Part shown: positions 7,938-16,562 of the stretch, in pieces | Layout: each line of letters opens with the position of its first letter | How positions within the stretch are numbered: position 1 is the first letter of the stretch | Assembly: GCA_034435835.1 (NCBI GenBank) | Contig: DAOTWF010000030.1 | Coordinates: 124,001 to 188,000, forward strand | Reading direction: 5' to 3' | From: CALJTV01 sp034435835 | GTDB lineage: Bacteria > Chloroflexota > Dehalococcoidia > GIF9 > UBA5629 | DNA: 64,000 nucleotides | The notes under the pieces: model-generated | Databases searched by the model: none | The model's input: the letters and a program-made list of their open reading frames with translations, nothing else | Told to the model about the DNA's origin: nothing | Translations under genes and position numbers: made by a program

Positions 7938-9293
7938 ATGGAGGAATATTTTCATTTCACTCAGGAGCTCTTCGACCCAGCTAAAGCTAAGGATAAGCCC
8001 CAGCCACTCAAAGGTATCAGAGTCCTTGACTTCACCCACTTCATCTACGGGCCAACCTGTACAGGCATACTGGCTCGCTACGGCGCCGATGTCATCAAGA
8101 TCGAGGAGCCCGGGACCGGCGACATGCTCAGACTGGGAGCCTGGTGGGGGAAGTACTGGAAACACACCAACCCATTGTCGCATTCACTGCACCTCAATAA
8201 GTATTTCGTCACCATAAACCTAAAAAAGCCCGAGGGCAAGGAACTGGTCTACAAACTGGCAGAGAAGGCTGACGTGGTAGTGGAAAACCTGGCTGCCGGC
8301 ACTGCTGAAGCCTGGGGGGTGGGATATACCCAGTTGCGAGAGATCAAGCCGGACATTATCTACCTGAGCTGCTCAACGTACGGTCAATATGGACCACTTC
8401 GGTTCTTCCCTGGCTGGGACCTGTTAGCTCAGGCAGCTGCCGGCACCATCACTATAACTGGCTACCCTGGCACAGACAAATACTACAAACTACCTGATTA
8501 CCTTGGAGATTTCTATCCCGGCACTCTGGGCGCCCTGGTAATCCTTATTGCCCTATACCACCGAAAGAAAACTGGCAAAGGTCAATACATAGACCTGGCT
8601 CAGGTAGAGACGATGACAAGGCTGCTGCCACATTTCACCTATTTCAGCATAACCGGTCAGGAACTGGAACGCACCGGCAATATCGACCCGGCAATGGCAC
8701 CGGCGTTCATCCACAAGACACGCGATGGTAAGTTTGTCGCCCTTGCGGCAAGCACCAACGAACAGTTCAAAGCACTTTGCACGGCGATGGGACGGAGCGA
8801 GCTGGTAACGAAATATCCCACTCAGCTGGAAAGGCTGAAGCCAGAAAATGCACAGGAGCTGAATAGGCTCGCTCAGGAGTGGGTCAGCCAGAAAGATGCT
8901 GCTGAGATCACAGATCTGGCAAAAAAGCACGGCTTCCCTGCCGCTGAGGTGACAGACGACTACCAGATAACCCACGAGGAATGGCGCAGGGAAAGAGGCA
9001 GCGTCGAAAGCTTCTATGACGAGATGTACCGCGAGTTCCTTCTCCCCGGACCACAGGCCATCCTCAGCAAAAGCCCTGCCAAAGTTAAATGGCTTTGCCG
9101 ACCCGTTGGCTACCACAACCGCTATGTTTTGAAGGGCTGGCTGGGGCTATCAGACAAGGAGCTCGAAGAGCTGGAGAGAAAGAAGGTTATAGGTTACTGG
9201 GACGACAGGCCAGGAGCTAAACCCCCAATCTACTACGATATCACTACCGACCCCACATTCAATTATCATGGCGACGGAGGAGGTACAGCATGA
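7938..9293 (+). CDS. Class III CoA-transferase (CaiB/BaiF family), catalytic-type member of pair 1
   Basis: A 451-residue cytoplasmic enzyme expected to move CoA from one acyl-CoA to a carboxylic acid. Family motifs include GIRVLDFTHFIYGP near residue 27, YGADVIKIEEP, DVVVENLAAG and KTGKGQYIDLAQVE near residue 213. The position matching the catalytic Asp169 of formyl-CoA transferase, 26 residues before the end of the GKGQ motif, is Asp191 (8508-8510). ATG at 7938 with AGGAG upstream is chosen over GTG 7932. The stop overlaps the next family member (ATGA), so the two are probably made in equal amounts. Confidence 0.9.
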   Translation: MEEYFHFTQELFDPAKAKDKPQPLKGIRVLDFTHFIYGPTCTGILARYGADVIKIEEPGTGDMLRLGAWWGKYWKHTNPLSHSLHLNKYFVTINLKKPEGKELVYKLAEKADVVVENLAAGTAEAWGVGYTQLREIKPDIIYLSCSTYGQYGPLRFFPGWDLLAQAAAGTITITGYPGTDKYYKLPDYLGDFYPGTLGALVILIALYHRKKTGKGQYIDLAQVETMTRLLPHFTYFSITGQELERTGNIDPAMAPAFIHKTRDGKFVALAASTNEQFKALCTAMGRSELVTKYPTQLERLKPENAQELNRLAQEWVSQKDAAEITDLAKKHGFPAAEVTDDYQITHEEWRRERGSVESFYDEMYREFLLPGPQAILSKSPAKVKWLCRPVGYHNRYVLKGWLGLSDKELEELERKKVIGYWDDRPGAKPPIYYDITTDPTFNYHGDGGGTA

Positions 9294-10636
9294 CAACCAC
9301 TAAGCAACCCAAAGAGCAAGTCCTCATCCGCTATGGTGGTGTCGCCGCCGCTAGGAAAGAGCGTGAACAGCTTCTAGCTAGCATGATGAGCCCCGAAGGG
9401 AAACCTGAGGCGCTGGAAGGTGTGGTGGTAATTGACACCAGCTACGCCAATTTTGCCGGTATAGTAGCCGCCAGTTTCTTCGCTGAGTTCGGCGCCGAGG
9501 TCATTAAAATTGAGCCACCGGAAGGAGATCCAGCACGCAAGATGACGCCTTTCGGCGTGACTGCGAACGGAGTAGGCATCCCTTTCCTCATGGAAGCCAG
9601 GAATAAACGTTACTTTACCCTCGACCTCCGCACCGAGGAAGGAAGAAAAGACTTCCTCAAACTTGCCAGGAAGATTGACATCATTATCGAGACTTTCCCA
9701 CCAGGGCAGATGGACTCCTGGGGCATTGGCTACAGGCAGTTGAGCCAGCTCAACCCGCGGCTGATTTACATAGCCATTACCCAATATGGTCAGTATGGTA
9801 AAAGGGCCAGGGAATTCGCCCGAGTGCCCGATGCTGACATTACAGCACAGGCTGCTTCAGGGCTAGCAGCTATCATCGGTGACCCGGAAACTGGCGAGGA
9901 GCCCTACAACTGGCCTACGCGGGCTGGCACCTGGATGGCATGGTACATGGCTGGTACACAAGCTGCCATCGGTGGCGCTTTAGCCCTGCTATTCCGCGAA
10001 TTCAGCGGTGAGGGGCAGATGATTGATATTGCCACCGCAGATAGCTACGCCACGCTGGCACAGTATTCGGTCATCGCCGGCAACACCTGGCGCAAAGCAC
10101 GGCCCAGACTCGGTCGCTACGATTTTTCCATGTGCCCCTACGGGGTTTTTAAGACCAAAGATGGCTTCGTCGCTATCGCCGCAGGGCGGGACAACGATTT
10201 CAGAGCACTGCTCAAAATCCTGAACCTGTTCAGGAGAGAGGTGGAAGAGGAGTTCAAGACCATCTCAGACCGTATCACTGACGACCTTCGTCGCATCGAC
10301 CAGCTTACCGCACACCTCGAGAGCGCTACCACTAAACTTACTTCAGAAGAGCTGGTCACTAAAACGATTAATTACAGTCTCAAAGCAGTTCGTTCTAAGC
10401 TGAGCGGCGGTGGCATACCCTTCGTGATGAAAGTGGAAAGTCCTTCCACCGCTATGAAGAATTTGCACTGGTACATGCGAAAGTCCTTCCAGCAGTTCGA
10501 TGACCCGAAACTGGGTAAGTTCGTCCTGCCGGTCAACTTCGCCAAGATGTCGGAAACACCACCAAGGGTGAAATGGGTCTCGTGTGAAATAGGTAAGGAC
10601 AACGATTACGTCAGTCAGAAATACCTTTCTGATTAG
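9290..10636 (+). CDS. Class III CoA-transferase homologue lacking the expected catalytic Asp, pair 1
   Basis: A 448-residue CaiB/BaiF-family protein overlapping the preceding gene by 4 bp. It has GVVVIDTSYANFAG near residue 44, FGAEVIKIEPPEGDPAR, IIIETFPPGQMDSWG and SGEGQMIDIATADS near residue 238. Counting back from GEGQ, the slot filled by Asp in active enzymes is Trp218 (codon 9941-9943). A helical insert with many charged residues lies around residues 310-365. Most likely it is a structural partner of the Asp-containing neighbour in a heteromeric enzyme, as known in principle for benzylsuccinate CoA-transferase BbsEF; it could alternatively be a degenerate paralogue. Confidence 0.85.
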   Translation: MTTTKQPKEQVLIRYGGVAAARKEREQLLASMMSPEGKPEALEGVVVIDTSYANFAGIVAASFFAEFGAEVIKIEPPEGDPARKMTPFGVTANGVGIPFLMEARNKRYFTLDLRTEEGRKDFLKLARKIDIIIETFPPGQMDSWGIGYRQLSQLNPRLIYIAITQYGQYGKRAREFARVPDADITAQAASGLAAIIGDPETGEEPYNWPTRAGTWMAWYMAGTQAAIGGALALLFREFSGEGQMIDIATADSYATLAQYSVIAGNTWRKARPRLGRYDFSMCPYGVFKTKDGFVAIAAGRDNDFRALLKILNLFRREVEEEFKTISDRITDDLRRIDQLTAHLESATTKLTSEELVTKTINYSLKAVRSKLSGGGIPFVMKVESPSTAMKNLHWYMRKSFQQFDDPKLGKFVLPVNFAKMSETPPRVKWVSCEIGKDNDYVSQKYLSD

Positions 10637-10663
10637 CGTCCGCTTCACACATAAGGCCAAAAC

Positions 10664-10694
10664 CTAGGGGGCTCTCGAAAAGAGAGCCCCCTAG
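10664..10694. terminator. Strong bidirectional hairpin terminator
   Basis: A perfect 13-bp stem (CTAGGGGGCTCTC and its complement) closes on a 5-nt loop. It lies between the convergent CoA-transferase and lipoprotein genes. There is no long T-run, but stem strength and placement argue for termination from both sides. Confidence 0.8.
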
Positions 10695-10717
10695 CATATT
10701 TGCTACCAGCCAACTCG

Positions 10718-11311
10718 CTACTTGGTGTAAGTGAGTTCCACCGGTGGAACTACCACCACCCCTTTGCTGGTGAGCATATCAAAGGACACCTTCACCACAA
10801 ACTCAGCAGGGGGACCGGACGCCTCATCCCATGCCTTATCTATCACCGCCTGGAGAGCGGCAAATGAGGGCTTCTTGCCACCGATGACCTTATATACCGG
10901 GGTAGCAAAGGCAGCTGCCGAGACAGAAGTGGCACCTGCCGAGGTATATTTGGGCACGAAAAGCCCCTCGTACCAGGAGACAAAGAAGGGAAGGTTCAAA
11001 TCGATTTTGCCCTTGGCGGGCACATATATCTCAGGCATGCCCATCTTTTCATAGATTTTGGCGTTCTCTTCTTTGCCCTTAACATATATCGAATAGGTGA
11101 AGGAGCTCAGTGCCACAGGAGCACTGTTGGGATTGTCTATTGTAAAAGATACCTCACCCACATAGACCTCACTCCCGTTCCACAGGTCAGATATGTAGTT
11201 CAACTTTACCGTGCACGGCTCCTTCACACTGCCAGCACAGCCCACCAACACCGATAGCCCTATGACTGCCACAGCCATCACCAGAATATAATAAATGTGT
11301 ACCCTTTTCAT
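10718..11311 (-). CDS. Lipoprotein with predicted LEA/WHy-like beta domain
   Basis: A 197-residue exported protein with a signal peptide and lipobox LVGC at about residues 22-25, so it should be lipid-anchored outside the membrane. The mature part contains VSFTIDNPNSAPVALSSFTY, a pattern seen in LEA type-2 (WHy) domains, where a beta sandwich follows N-x-N-x-x-x-P. Function unknown. It sits just downstream of the solute-binding protein and on its strand, 35 bp away, so the two are probably cotranscribed. Confidence 0.7.
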   Translation of the reverse strand: MKRVHIYYILVMAVAVIGLSVLVGCAGSVKEPCTVKLNYISDLWNGSEVYVGEVSFTIDNPNSAPVALSSFTYSIYVKGKEENAKIYEKMGMPEIYVPAKGKIDLNLPFFVSWYEGLFVPKYTSAGATSVSAAAFATPVYKVIGGKKPSFAALQAVIDKAWDEASGPPAEFVVKVSFDMLTSKGVVVVPPVELTYTK

Positions 11312-11346
11312 ACTTTCCTCCTTAAAAGCTCATACCTGCCTCGGCA

Positions 11347-12777
11347 TTACTTCCAACCAGCCTCTTTCCTCAACTGTGCCGGAGTCTTGTACTTCTGAGG
11401 CTCGGCATAATTGCCACGATAGCTCGGCGGTGGTGTACCATTGCCTGTGCCCAATATTGGTATATTGTCCGCACCCTGGAACTGAGCAATAATAGTCCAC
11501 CGGTCAACCCACTTCCTCTGTTCATACAGCGGGTGAGTCTTCTTGGGATTATTGGGGTCAGCGAGGATGCCAGAGTGGAAGAACGGCGCCACCTTGGTGG
11601 AGCACTGCCCTGCCAAGTTGGAGAGCGCGTAGCCACCGACCTTGGTATTCTGTCCATAGCCTCGGTTTTCCTGAGTGAGCACCATTGTCTCATACACTGG
11701 TATCAATTTCTCCGGGTCAAGGCTCTGCGCCTTGTTCACCACCTCCCACAGGAACCAGATATCACCGTAAGCCAGCCCAGTGTTGCCCTGAACCGCCAAG
11801 CCCCGCTTCCTACACTCCTTTACCCAAGCCACAAAATCAGGCCCGTACGGCACCTCAGCCTCGTAGTAAGAAGTGACCACCCCCAGAGCCTTACCACCGG
11901 TAATCTGCCAGAAATAAGGCCCTTGGGAAAGGCCTCCAAAGAGACACACCGGTATATCCTTGGCACTGGACTCGCACCACTGTTTTACAAAAACATCCGT
12001 ATCGGTGAACCAGCTGCTCACGAAGAAAATCAAGTCCGCCCCAGTGCCAGCAATAGCTTCAAGTATGGGCAAGTAGCTGCCAGCCCTGGGACGTACCGGC
12101 TTGGAATATACCGTCTCTATGCCATACTCTTTAGCATAGTCCTCCAGCTTCGGTAATCCCTTGTCGGGCAGACCGTTGCGCCATGCCATGGTCCAGGCAA
12201 GGTCTTCCCAGAGCCATGCCATCTTTTTTACTCCCATCACTTCCTTCCAGAAGGTAAAATAGGTGGGGAACACCGTTTCGCAGTAGAAGGAGTCCTCAGG
12301 CACATAATCGCGGAAGACGAACTTGTAGGTGTCGTACTGTTCCACCACAGGTAGCGTTATCTCCCTACCCATCGGTGCCTGAGCCACCATAATATGCGGC
12401 TGCTGCTTGTACAACGCTGCCGACTTGGGCATGATAGCCAGGTTCATCTCGGTCCTGCCCTCTACATAGTAGACTAGCGCCTTGTGACCCAGCACCATTC
12501 TGGTAGCAGCAGCTACTGCCAAAGAGGTCTCACCCTTACTGTCCTCGGTGACAAACCTTATCGGTCTGCCCAGAAGCCCGCCGGCAGCATTTACCTCGTC
12601 AATCGCCCACTTCATGGCATCCATCGCGGGCTTGATCGCCGAAGATGAGACCTGTCCGATATAGCCGATGACTACCGGTTCCTTGCCCGCTGGTGTAGCT
12701 CCGCCCGGCGCACAGCCTGCAATCAGCGCCAGAATGAGCACACAACCCAGAAATGCAAAAACTATGCGCTTACTCAT
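11347..12777 (-). CDS. ABC transporter solute-binding lipoprotein (LivJ/type 1 periplasmic-binding fold)
   Basis: A 476-residue binding protein. The signal peptide ends with lipobox LIAGC near residue 22, followed by a low-complexity linker and VVIGYIGQVSSSAIKPAMDA, typical of the Peripla_BP_6 family. INEVNAAGG-like DEVNAAGGLLGRPI lies near residue 62. It is longer than E. coli LivJ (about 367 residues), with extra aromatic-rich segments such as FPTYFTFWKEVMG. It likely feeds the divergent LivHMGF system encoded at 4552-7935, which lacks a binding protein of its own. Substrate unknown. Confidence 0.88.
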   Translation of the reverse strand: MSKRIVFAFLGCVLILALIAGCAPGGATPAGKEPVVIGYIGQVSSSAIKPAMDAMKWAIDEVNAAGGLLGRPIRFVTEDSKGETSLAVAAATRMVLGHKALVYYVEGRTEMNLAIMPKSAALYKQQPHIMVAQAPMGREITLPVVEQYDTYKFVFRDYVPEDSFYCETVFPTYFTFWKEVMGVKKMAWLWEDLAWTMAWRNGLPDKGLPKLEDYAKEYGIETVYSKPVRPRAGSYLPILEAIAGTGADLIFFVSSWFTDTDVFVKQWCESSAKDIPVCLFGGLSQGPYFWQITGGKALGVVTSYYEAEVPYGPDFVAWVKECRKRGLAVQGNTGLAYGDIWFLWEVVNKAQSLDPEKLIPVYETMVLTQENRGYGQNTKVGGYALSNLAGQCSTKVAPFFHSGILADPNNPKKTHPLYEQRKWVDRWTIIAQFQGADNIPILGTGNGTPPPSYRGNYAEPQKYKTPAQLRKEAGWK

Positions 12778-12806
12778 AAAACACCCCCTCTGCTGATTTT
12801 TGCCCT

Positions 12807-12834
12807 AGTATAACAATTTTTTTACCACTGTCAA
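12807..12834 (-). promoter_or_regulatory. Predicted promoter of the solute-binding protein gene
   Basis: Minus-strand TTGACA (12829-12834) and TATACT (12807-12812) with a 16-bp spacer. The leader of about 22 nt contains GAGGGGGTG before the ATG. Confidence 0.65.
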
Positions 12835-12851
12835 TACCGCTTCAAATTCAC

Positions 12852-12875
12852 CGCCAAAATTTTGGGGCGCCAAAA
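12852..12875. repeat. Overlapping palindromes, possible operator
   Basis: A perfect 12-bp palindrome CCAAAATTTTGG (12854-12865) is followed directly by GGCGCCAAAA, giving a second overlapping dyad (TTTTGG...CCAAAA, 12860-12875). It lies about 20 bp upstream of the binding-protein -35 box and about 60 bp upstream of the GYD-gene promoter. It is a plausible regulator site; the factor is unknown. Confidence 0.4.
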
Positions 12876-12958
12876 CATATTTTTAAAATCTGCCACTACA
12901 GGACAGCACTATGAGGGCAACCGCGCCGATGTATCTGGCAATTTTGTTCCGGCAAAGA

Positions 12959-12964
12959 TATAAT
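12959..12964 (+). promoter_or_regulatory. -10 element for the GYD/enoyl-CoA hydratase pair
   Basis: TATAAT with a weak -35 (TGGCAA, 12936-12941) 17 bp upstream. Predicted start near 12971 gives a 23-nt leader carrying AAGGAGG. Confidence 0.5.
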
Positions 12965-12993
12965 AACAGAACCGAACCAATAAGGAGGCGGCG

Positions 12994-13296
12994 ATGGCTG
13001 TGTATCTTATGCTAACTACCCTCACCGGCGAGGGGCGAAGGAAGATGGAAGAGTACCCGGAATGGCTCAAGGAACTGAACAAAGAGGTCGAATATCTTGG
13101 CGTAAAGATAATCGCCCAGTACGGACTTCTGGGGCCCTACGATTTCGTCAATATCATCGAAGCACCAAGCGACGAGGTGGCGGCTAAAGTGGCAATACAC
13201 CTTAGTGCCAGAGGCGGCCTGCAGACGCTCACCCTCACCGCCATACCACTGGACAGCCTCATCTCCACGCTAAAGAAGAAACCCGAACCACTATGA
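12994..13296 (+). CDS. GYD domain protein
   Basis: A 100-residue protein of the GYD family (PF08734-like): YLMLTTLTGEGRRKM at the start, then GVKIIAQYGLLGPYDFVNIIEAPSDE, in which LGPYDFV is the name-giving G-Y-D type motif, and a C-terminal beta strand TLTLTAIPLD. These small proteins have a ferredoxin-like alpha/beta fold and often sit near catabolic genes; biochemical function is not established. AAGGAGG lies 6 bp before the ATG. Its stop codon nearly touches the enoyl-CoA hydratase gene, so the two are cotranscribed. Confidence 0.8.
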   Translation: MAVYLMLTTLTGEGRRKMEEYPEWLKELNKEVEYLGVKIIAQYGLLGPYDFVNIIEAPSDEVAAKVAIHLSARGGLQTLTLTAIPLDSLISTLKKKPEPL

Positions 13297-13322
13297 CAAA
13301 ACACCAGATGAAAGGAGCGCTC

Positions 13323-14108
13323 ATGACCGAACAACCCAAAGTACTGCTCAACATCGAGGACCCGATAGCCACCATCACATTAAACAGGCCTGAGGTCAGG
13401 AACGCCATAAATGGCGAGGTCCTGCAAGGCTTAAAGGAGGCGCTGGAGCGGATACTTGCTGAGCCACAGGTACGTGTTGCCATTGTTACAGGTGCCGGCG
13501 ACCGCGCCTTCTCCTCCGGACTGGACCTTAAAGCAGCAGCCTCGGGACAGGGATTCCCATCACGGGGCAATGTGCGCTCTGACTTCGATGCCCTCCAGTT
13601 CGGCGGGCAGATATACAGTATGATAGAAAGCATGCCAGTGCCGGTGATAGCCGCCATTAATGGTTACTGCCTTGGTATTGGCATGGAACTCGCCTTAGCC
13701 TGCGATATCAGGTTAGCTTCGGAGAACGCCGTCTTCAGCCTGCCCGAAGTGCAGATGGGCACCATCCCCGACACCGGCGGCACCCAGCGCCTCACCAAGA
13801 TCGTCGGTCCCGGCAAAGCCAAAGAGCTCATCTTCACCGGCCGCCGCATAGATGCCACCGAAGCCCTCAGGGTCGGACTCGTGGAGCACGTCTATCCTCA
13901 GGACAGACTCATGGAAGAGGCGAAGAAACTGGCACAGGAGATAGCCGCCATTGCACCACCGCTAATTCAAGGGGCGAAAAGGGCGATAAATGTGGCTGTC
14001 TCTTACCCGCTGGAGCTGGGCTTAAACTACGAGATAACCACTGCCATCGCCACACGGCAGGATATCAGACAGGGCTCAGCTTCCCTTCTGGAAAAATCAA
14101 AGTCGTAA
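13323..14108 (+). CDS. Enoyl-CoA hydratase/isomerase family protein (crotonase fold)
   Basis: A 261-residue crotonase. It has ITLNRPEVRNAI near residue 19, the first oxyanion-hole stretch AFSSGLDLKA near residue 61, and the second oxyanion-hole region NGYCLGIGMELALACDIRLA near residue 108. In hydratases two Glu act; the expected second one appears in LPEVQMGTIPDTGGTQRL, so a hydratase role is likely. ATG 13323 with AAAGGAG upstream is chosen; an in-frame ATG at 13293 overlaps the previous stop. Likely hydrates 2-enoyl-CoA in an acid degradation pathway. Confidence 0.9.
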   Translation: MTEQPKVLLNIEDPIATITLNRPEVRNAINGEVLQGLKEALERILAEPQVRVAIVTGAGDRAFSSGLDLKAAASGQGFPSRGNVRSDFDALQFGGQIYSMIESMPVPVIAAINGYCLGIGMELALACDIRLASENAVFSLPEVQMGTIPDTGGTQRLTKIVGPGKAKELIFTGRRIDATEALRVGLVEHVYPQDRLMEEAKKLAQEIAAIAPPLIQGAKRAINVAVSYPLELGLNYEITTAIATRQDIRQGSASLLEKSKS

Positions 14109-14164
14109 ATATCGCTCCTGCTGGCAGGGGTTTCCGATGTTCTTGCTTGTGAGCAGGGAAAAGC

Positions 14165-14494
14165 CTATTTAAACTCATCCCGCGATAGGGATACAAGCAC
14201 GATAGCTGGGATCCCAAGAACCCATGATGGGAAGAAAGCGGCTATCGAAGCCGCAAGCGCAAGCCCCCAGTTTTTCCGTTGCAACGCATACACCCCACCA
14301 ATTATGGCCAGAATAGCAAGGGCAAGGAGCGGCAATGCCATCCCCATCACGAGTGGTGGCAACATCACTGGCACCCGCGGCATACACCTCATTGCCATGC
14401 CGCCAGCCATCATGATGCAAGACCAGGCTATTCCAACGCTACCACTTATTATGTCGAGGATCCCGGCAACTGTGGGCATCCATGTCCTGCTCAT
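14165..14494 (-). CDS. Small integral membrane protein, unknown function
   Basis: A 109-residue protein with three or four hydrophobic segments: residues about 8-32, 45-68 (LPLLALAILAIIGGVYAL) and 76-101. A methionine-rich loop lies between the first two (GGMAMRCMPRVPVMLPPLVMGM, about residues 31-52). The pattern of a tetraspan-like minimal membrane protein ending in LVSLSRDEF resembles small uncharacterised membrane proteins whose C-terminal charged tail faces the cytoplasm. No operon partner: it is convergent with the hydratase and divergent from tRNA-Thr. Function cannot be assigned. Confidence 0.65.
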   Translation of the reverse strand: MSRTWMPTVAGILDIISGSVGIAWSCIMMAGGMAMRCMPRVPVMLPPLVMGMALPLLALAILAIIGGVYALQRKNWGLALAASIAAFFPSWVLGIPAIVLVSLSRDEFK

Positions 14495-14590
14495 CGTTCA
14501 CCCCCTTTCTTACCGCCAGCATCGGTATATTACGGTATCAAGTTACCATACCGTAGCCAGCGTGTCCAGCGGCCCTCCTAGCCAGGACAT

Positions 14591-14620
14591 TTGACTTTCC
14601 CGCCGTCTCTTAATTATTAT
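14591..14620 (+). promoter_or_regulatory. Predicted tRNA-Thr promoter
   Basis: TTGACT (14591-14596) and TATTAT (14615-14620) with an 18-bp spacer. Start would be near 14627, shortly before the mature tRNA 5' end. It may also drive iorA by read-through, as no terminator is visible after the tRNA. Confidence 0.55.
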
Positions 14621-14644
14621 GTCAGCGGCGTTGGTCCGGTTCTT

Positions 14645-14719
14645 GCCAGCGTAGCTCAGTGGTAGAGCAGCGGTTTCGTAAACCGCCGGTCGTCGGTTCG
14701 AATCCGACCGCTGGCTCCA
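14645..14719 (+). tRNA. tRNA-Thr (anticodon CGT)
   Basis: A complete cloverleaf of 75 nt with encoded CCA. The acceptor stem GCCAGCG pairs with CGCTGGC; the D arm is GCTC-AGTGGTA-GAGC; the anticodon stem GCGGT/ACCGC encloses TTCGTAA with anticodon CGT; the T arm is GTCGG-TTCGAAT-CCGAC. CGT reads threonine codon ACG. It lies 22 bp before iorA. Confidence 0.97.
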
Positions 14720-14741
14720 TTTTTAGTTTAAGGTGAGAGCA

Positions 14742-16562
14742 ATGAAACGACTCCTTTCAGGAAATGAGGCGCTGGCGCTCGGTGCCTATCATGCCGGCGT
14801 AAAGGTGGCAGCCGCTTATCCCGGAACCCCTAGCAGCGAAATATTGCAGACCCTCGCCACCTTCAAAGACATACATGCGGAATGGTCGACAAACGAAAAG
14901 GTGGCTCTGGAGGTAGCCCTAGGAGCATCATATGCAGGCGTCAGGGCTATGGCATCGATGAAACAGGTGGGGCTGAACGTTGCCAGCGACCCCTTCATGA
15001 CAGCAGCCATTACGGGTGTGGTGGGCGGGCTTGTGGTGGTCTCTGCCGATGACCCCGGAATACACAGCTCCCAGAACGAACAGGACAATCGACACTACGC
15101 CCGTATGGCTAAGGTGCCTATGCTGGAGCCGGCAGATAGCCAGGAGGCTTACGATTTCGCCGCCCTCGCCTTCGACCTCAGCGAGGAGTTCGATACTCCG
15201 GTGCTTCTGCGCACCACCACCCGCATCTCCCACGTCAAATCGGTGGTACATCTTCACCGGAGCCGTAAAGAGCCAGCACCGGCAAAATTTGTACACAATG
15301 TGCAGAAGTTCGTCATGCTGCCCGTCCACGCCAGACTGAGAAGACCACTCGTCGAACAGCGCCTCAGCAAACTCAAAGCATATGCCGAGACCTTCCCTCA
15401 TAACCAGATATTCAGGGGCAGCAACCGGCTGGGTATAATCAGCAGCGGCGTGGCATACCAGTACGCCAGAGAGATCTTCCCCGATGCCTCTTTCCTTAAG
15501 CTGGGGATGACCTACCCCCTGCCCGAAAAACTCATCCGCCAGTTTGCCTCCAGCGTAGAGCAATTGATAGTTATCGAAGAACTGGATCCCTTCCTAGAAG
15601 AAAACATTCTGGCAATGGGCATAAAAGTACAGGGCAAGGAATTCATTCCCGGGCTCGGCGAGCTTAGCCCTGAAGCTGTAGAAAGGGCAGCATATCAAGC
15701 GGGCTGGCTCGAACCTGCTACCGAAGGCAAGAAAATTGAACCGCTCGCCGGGCTGCCGCCCAGACCGCCGGTGCTCTGCCCCGGCTGTCCGCATACCGGC
15801 ATCTTCTTCGTCCTCAATACCATAGGACAACGCTCAAAGCTGCTTGACAGCCAAAGCAGATCGGAAAAAGAGGGCAGCCTGATAATCACCGGCGATATCG
15901 GCTGCTACACTCTGGCGACTTACCCGCCTCTGCAAGCTATGGATACCACCGCCTGCATGGGTGCCGGGATCGGTCAGGCTCTGGGGATGGAAAAGTCGGG
16001 TGTAGCAGCGCCTGTGGTGGCAGTCATCGGCGACTCCACCTTCCTCCACTCCGGTATTACCGGTGTGGTCAACGCCGTCTACAACCAGAGCAGAGGCACC
16101 GTCATCATCCTTGATAACGGTACAACCGCCATGACCGGTCACCAGAACCACCCCGGCACCGGCATCTCAGCACAGGGCGAGAAGACAAAGGCGGTAGAAC
16201 TGGAACATCTGGTGCACGGCATCGGCGTTCAAGATGTCAAAGTGGTCGATGCTTTCCACATCAAAGCGCTCAGAGCCGCCGTCAGAGGTGCGATTGATAG
16301 CCCTCAGCTTTCGGTAATCATCGTCCGCGGCGGTTGCCCGGTACGCCTCAAGACGCGCTCCGGTCAGCGCGCCATCGACCTCGAGAAATGCGACGACTGT
16401 GACGTCTGCATCAGGCTGGGCTGCCCGGCGATACAGAAGCTCAATGGAAAACTGTACATAGATGCCACACTGTGTGCCGGCGATGCCTGCACACTCTGTG
16501 AGCAGCTCTGCCCAAAGAAAGCAATAGCGCCAGCAAAATCATCCCCGAAGGAGATAGTATGA
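14742..16562 (+). CDS. iorA: Indolepyruvate ferredoxin oxidoreductase, alpha subunit
   Basis: A 606-residue subunit that, with IorB, oxidatively decarboxylates aryl 2-oxo acids to acyl-CoA while reducing ferredoxin. N-terminal part: LLSGNEALALGAYHAGV and AYPGTPSSEI, the pyruvate:ferredoxin oxidoreductase domain. Middle: CPGCPHTGIF and GDIGCYTLA, then GDSTFLHSGITGVVNAVYN, the thiamine diphosphate site. C-terminus: two ferredoxin-type clusters, CDDCDVCIRLGCP and CAGDACTLCEQLCP. Length is typical. ATG 14742 is chosen over GTG 14733 because AAGGTGAG precedes it. Overlaps iorB by 4 bp. Confidence 0.96.
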   Translation: MKRLLSGNEALALGAYHAGVKVAAAYPGTPSSEILQTLATFKDIHAEWSTNEKVALEVALGASYAGVRAMASMKQVGLNVASDPFMTAAITGVVGGLVVVSADDPGIHSSQNEQDNRHYARMAKVPMLEPADSQEAYDFAALAFDLSEEFDTPVLLRTTTRISHVKSVVHLHRSRKEPAPAKFVHNVQKFVMLPVHARLRRPLVEQRLSKLKAYAETFPHNQIFRGSNRLGIISSGVAYQYAREIFPDASFLKLGMTYPLPEKLIRQFASSVEQLIVIEELDPFLEENILAMGIKVQGKEFIPGLGELSPEAVERAAYQAGWLEPATEGKKIEPLAGLPPRPPVLCPGCPHTGIFFVLNTIGQRSKLLDSQSRSEKEGSLIITGDIGCYTLATYPPLQAMDTTACMGAGIGQALGMEKSGVAAPVVAVIGDSTFLHSGITGVVNAVYNQSRGTVIILDNGTTAMTGHQNHPGTGISAQGEKTKAVELEHLVHGIGVQDVKVVDAFHIKALRAAVRGAIDSPQLSVIIVRGGCPVRLKTRSGQRAIDLEKCDDCDVCIRLGCPAIQKLNGKLYIDATLCAGDACTLCEQLCPKKAIAPAKSSPKEIV

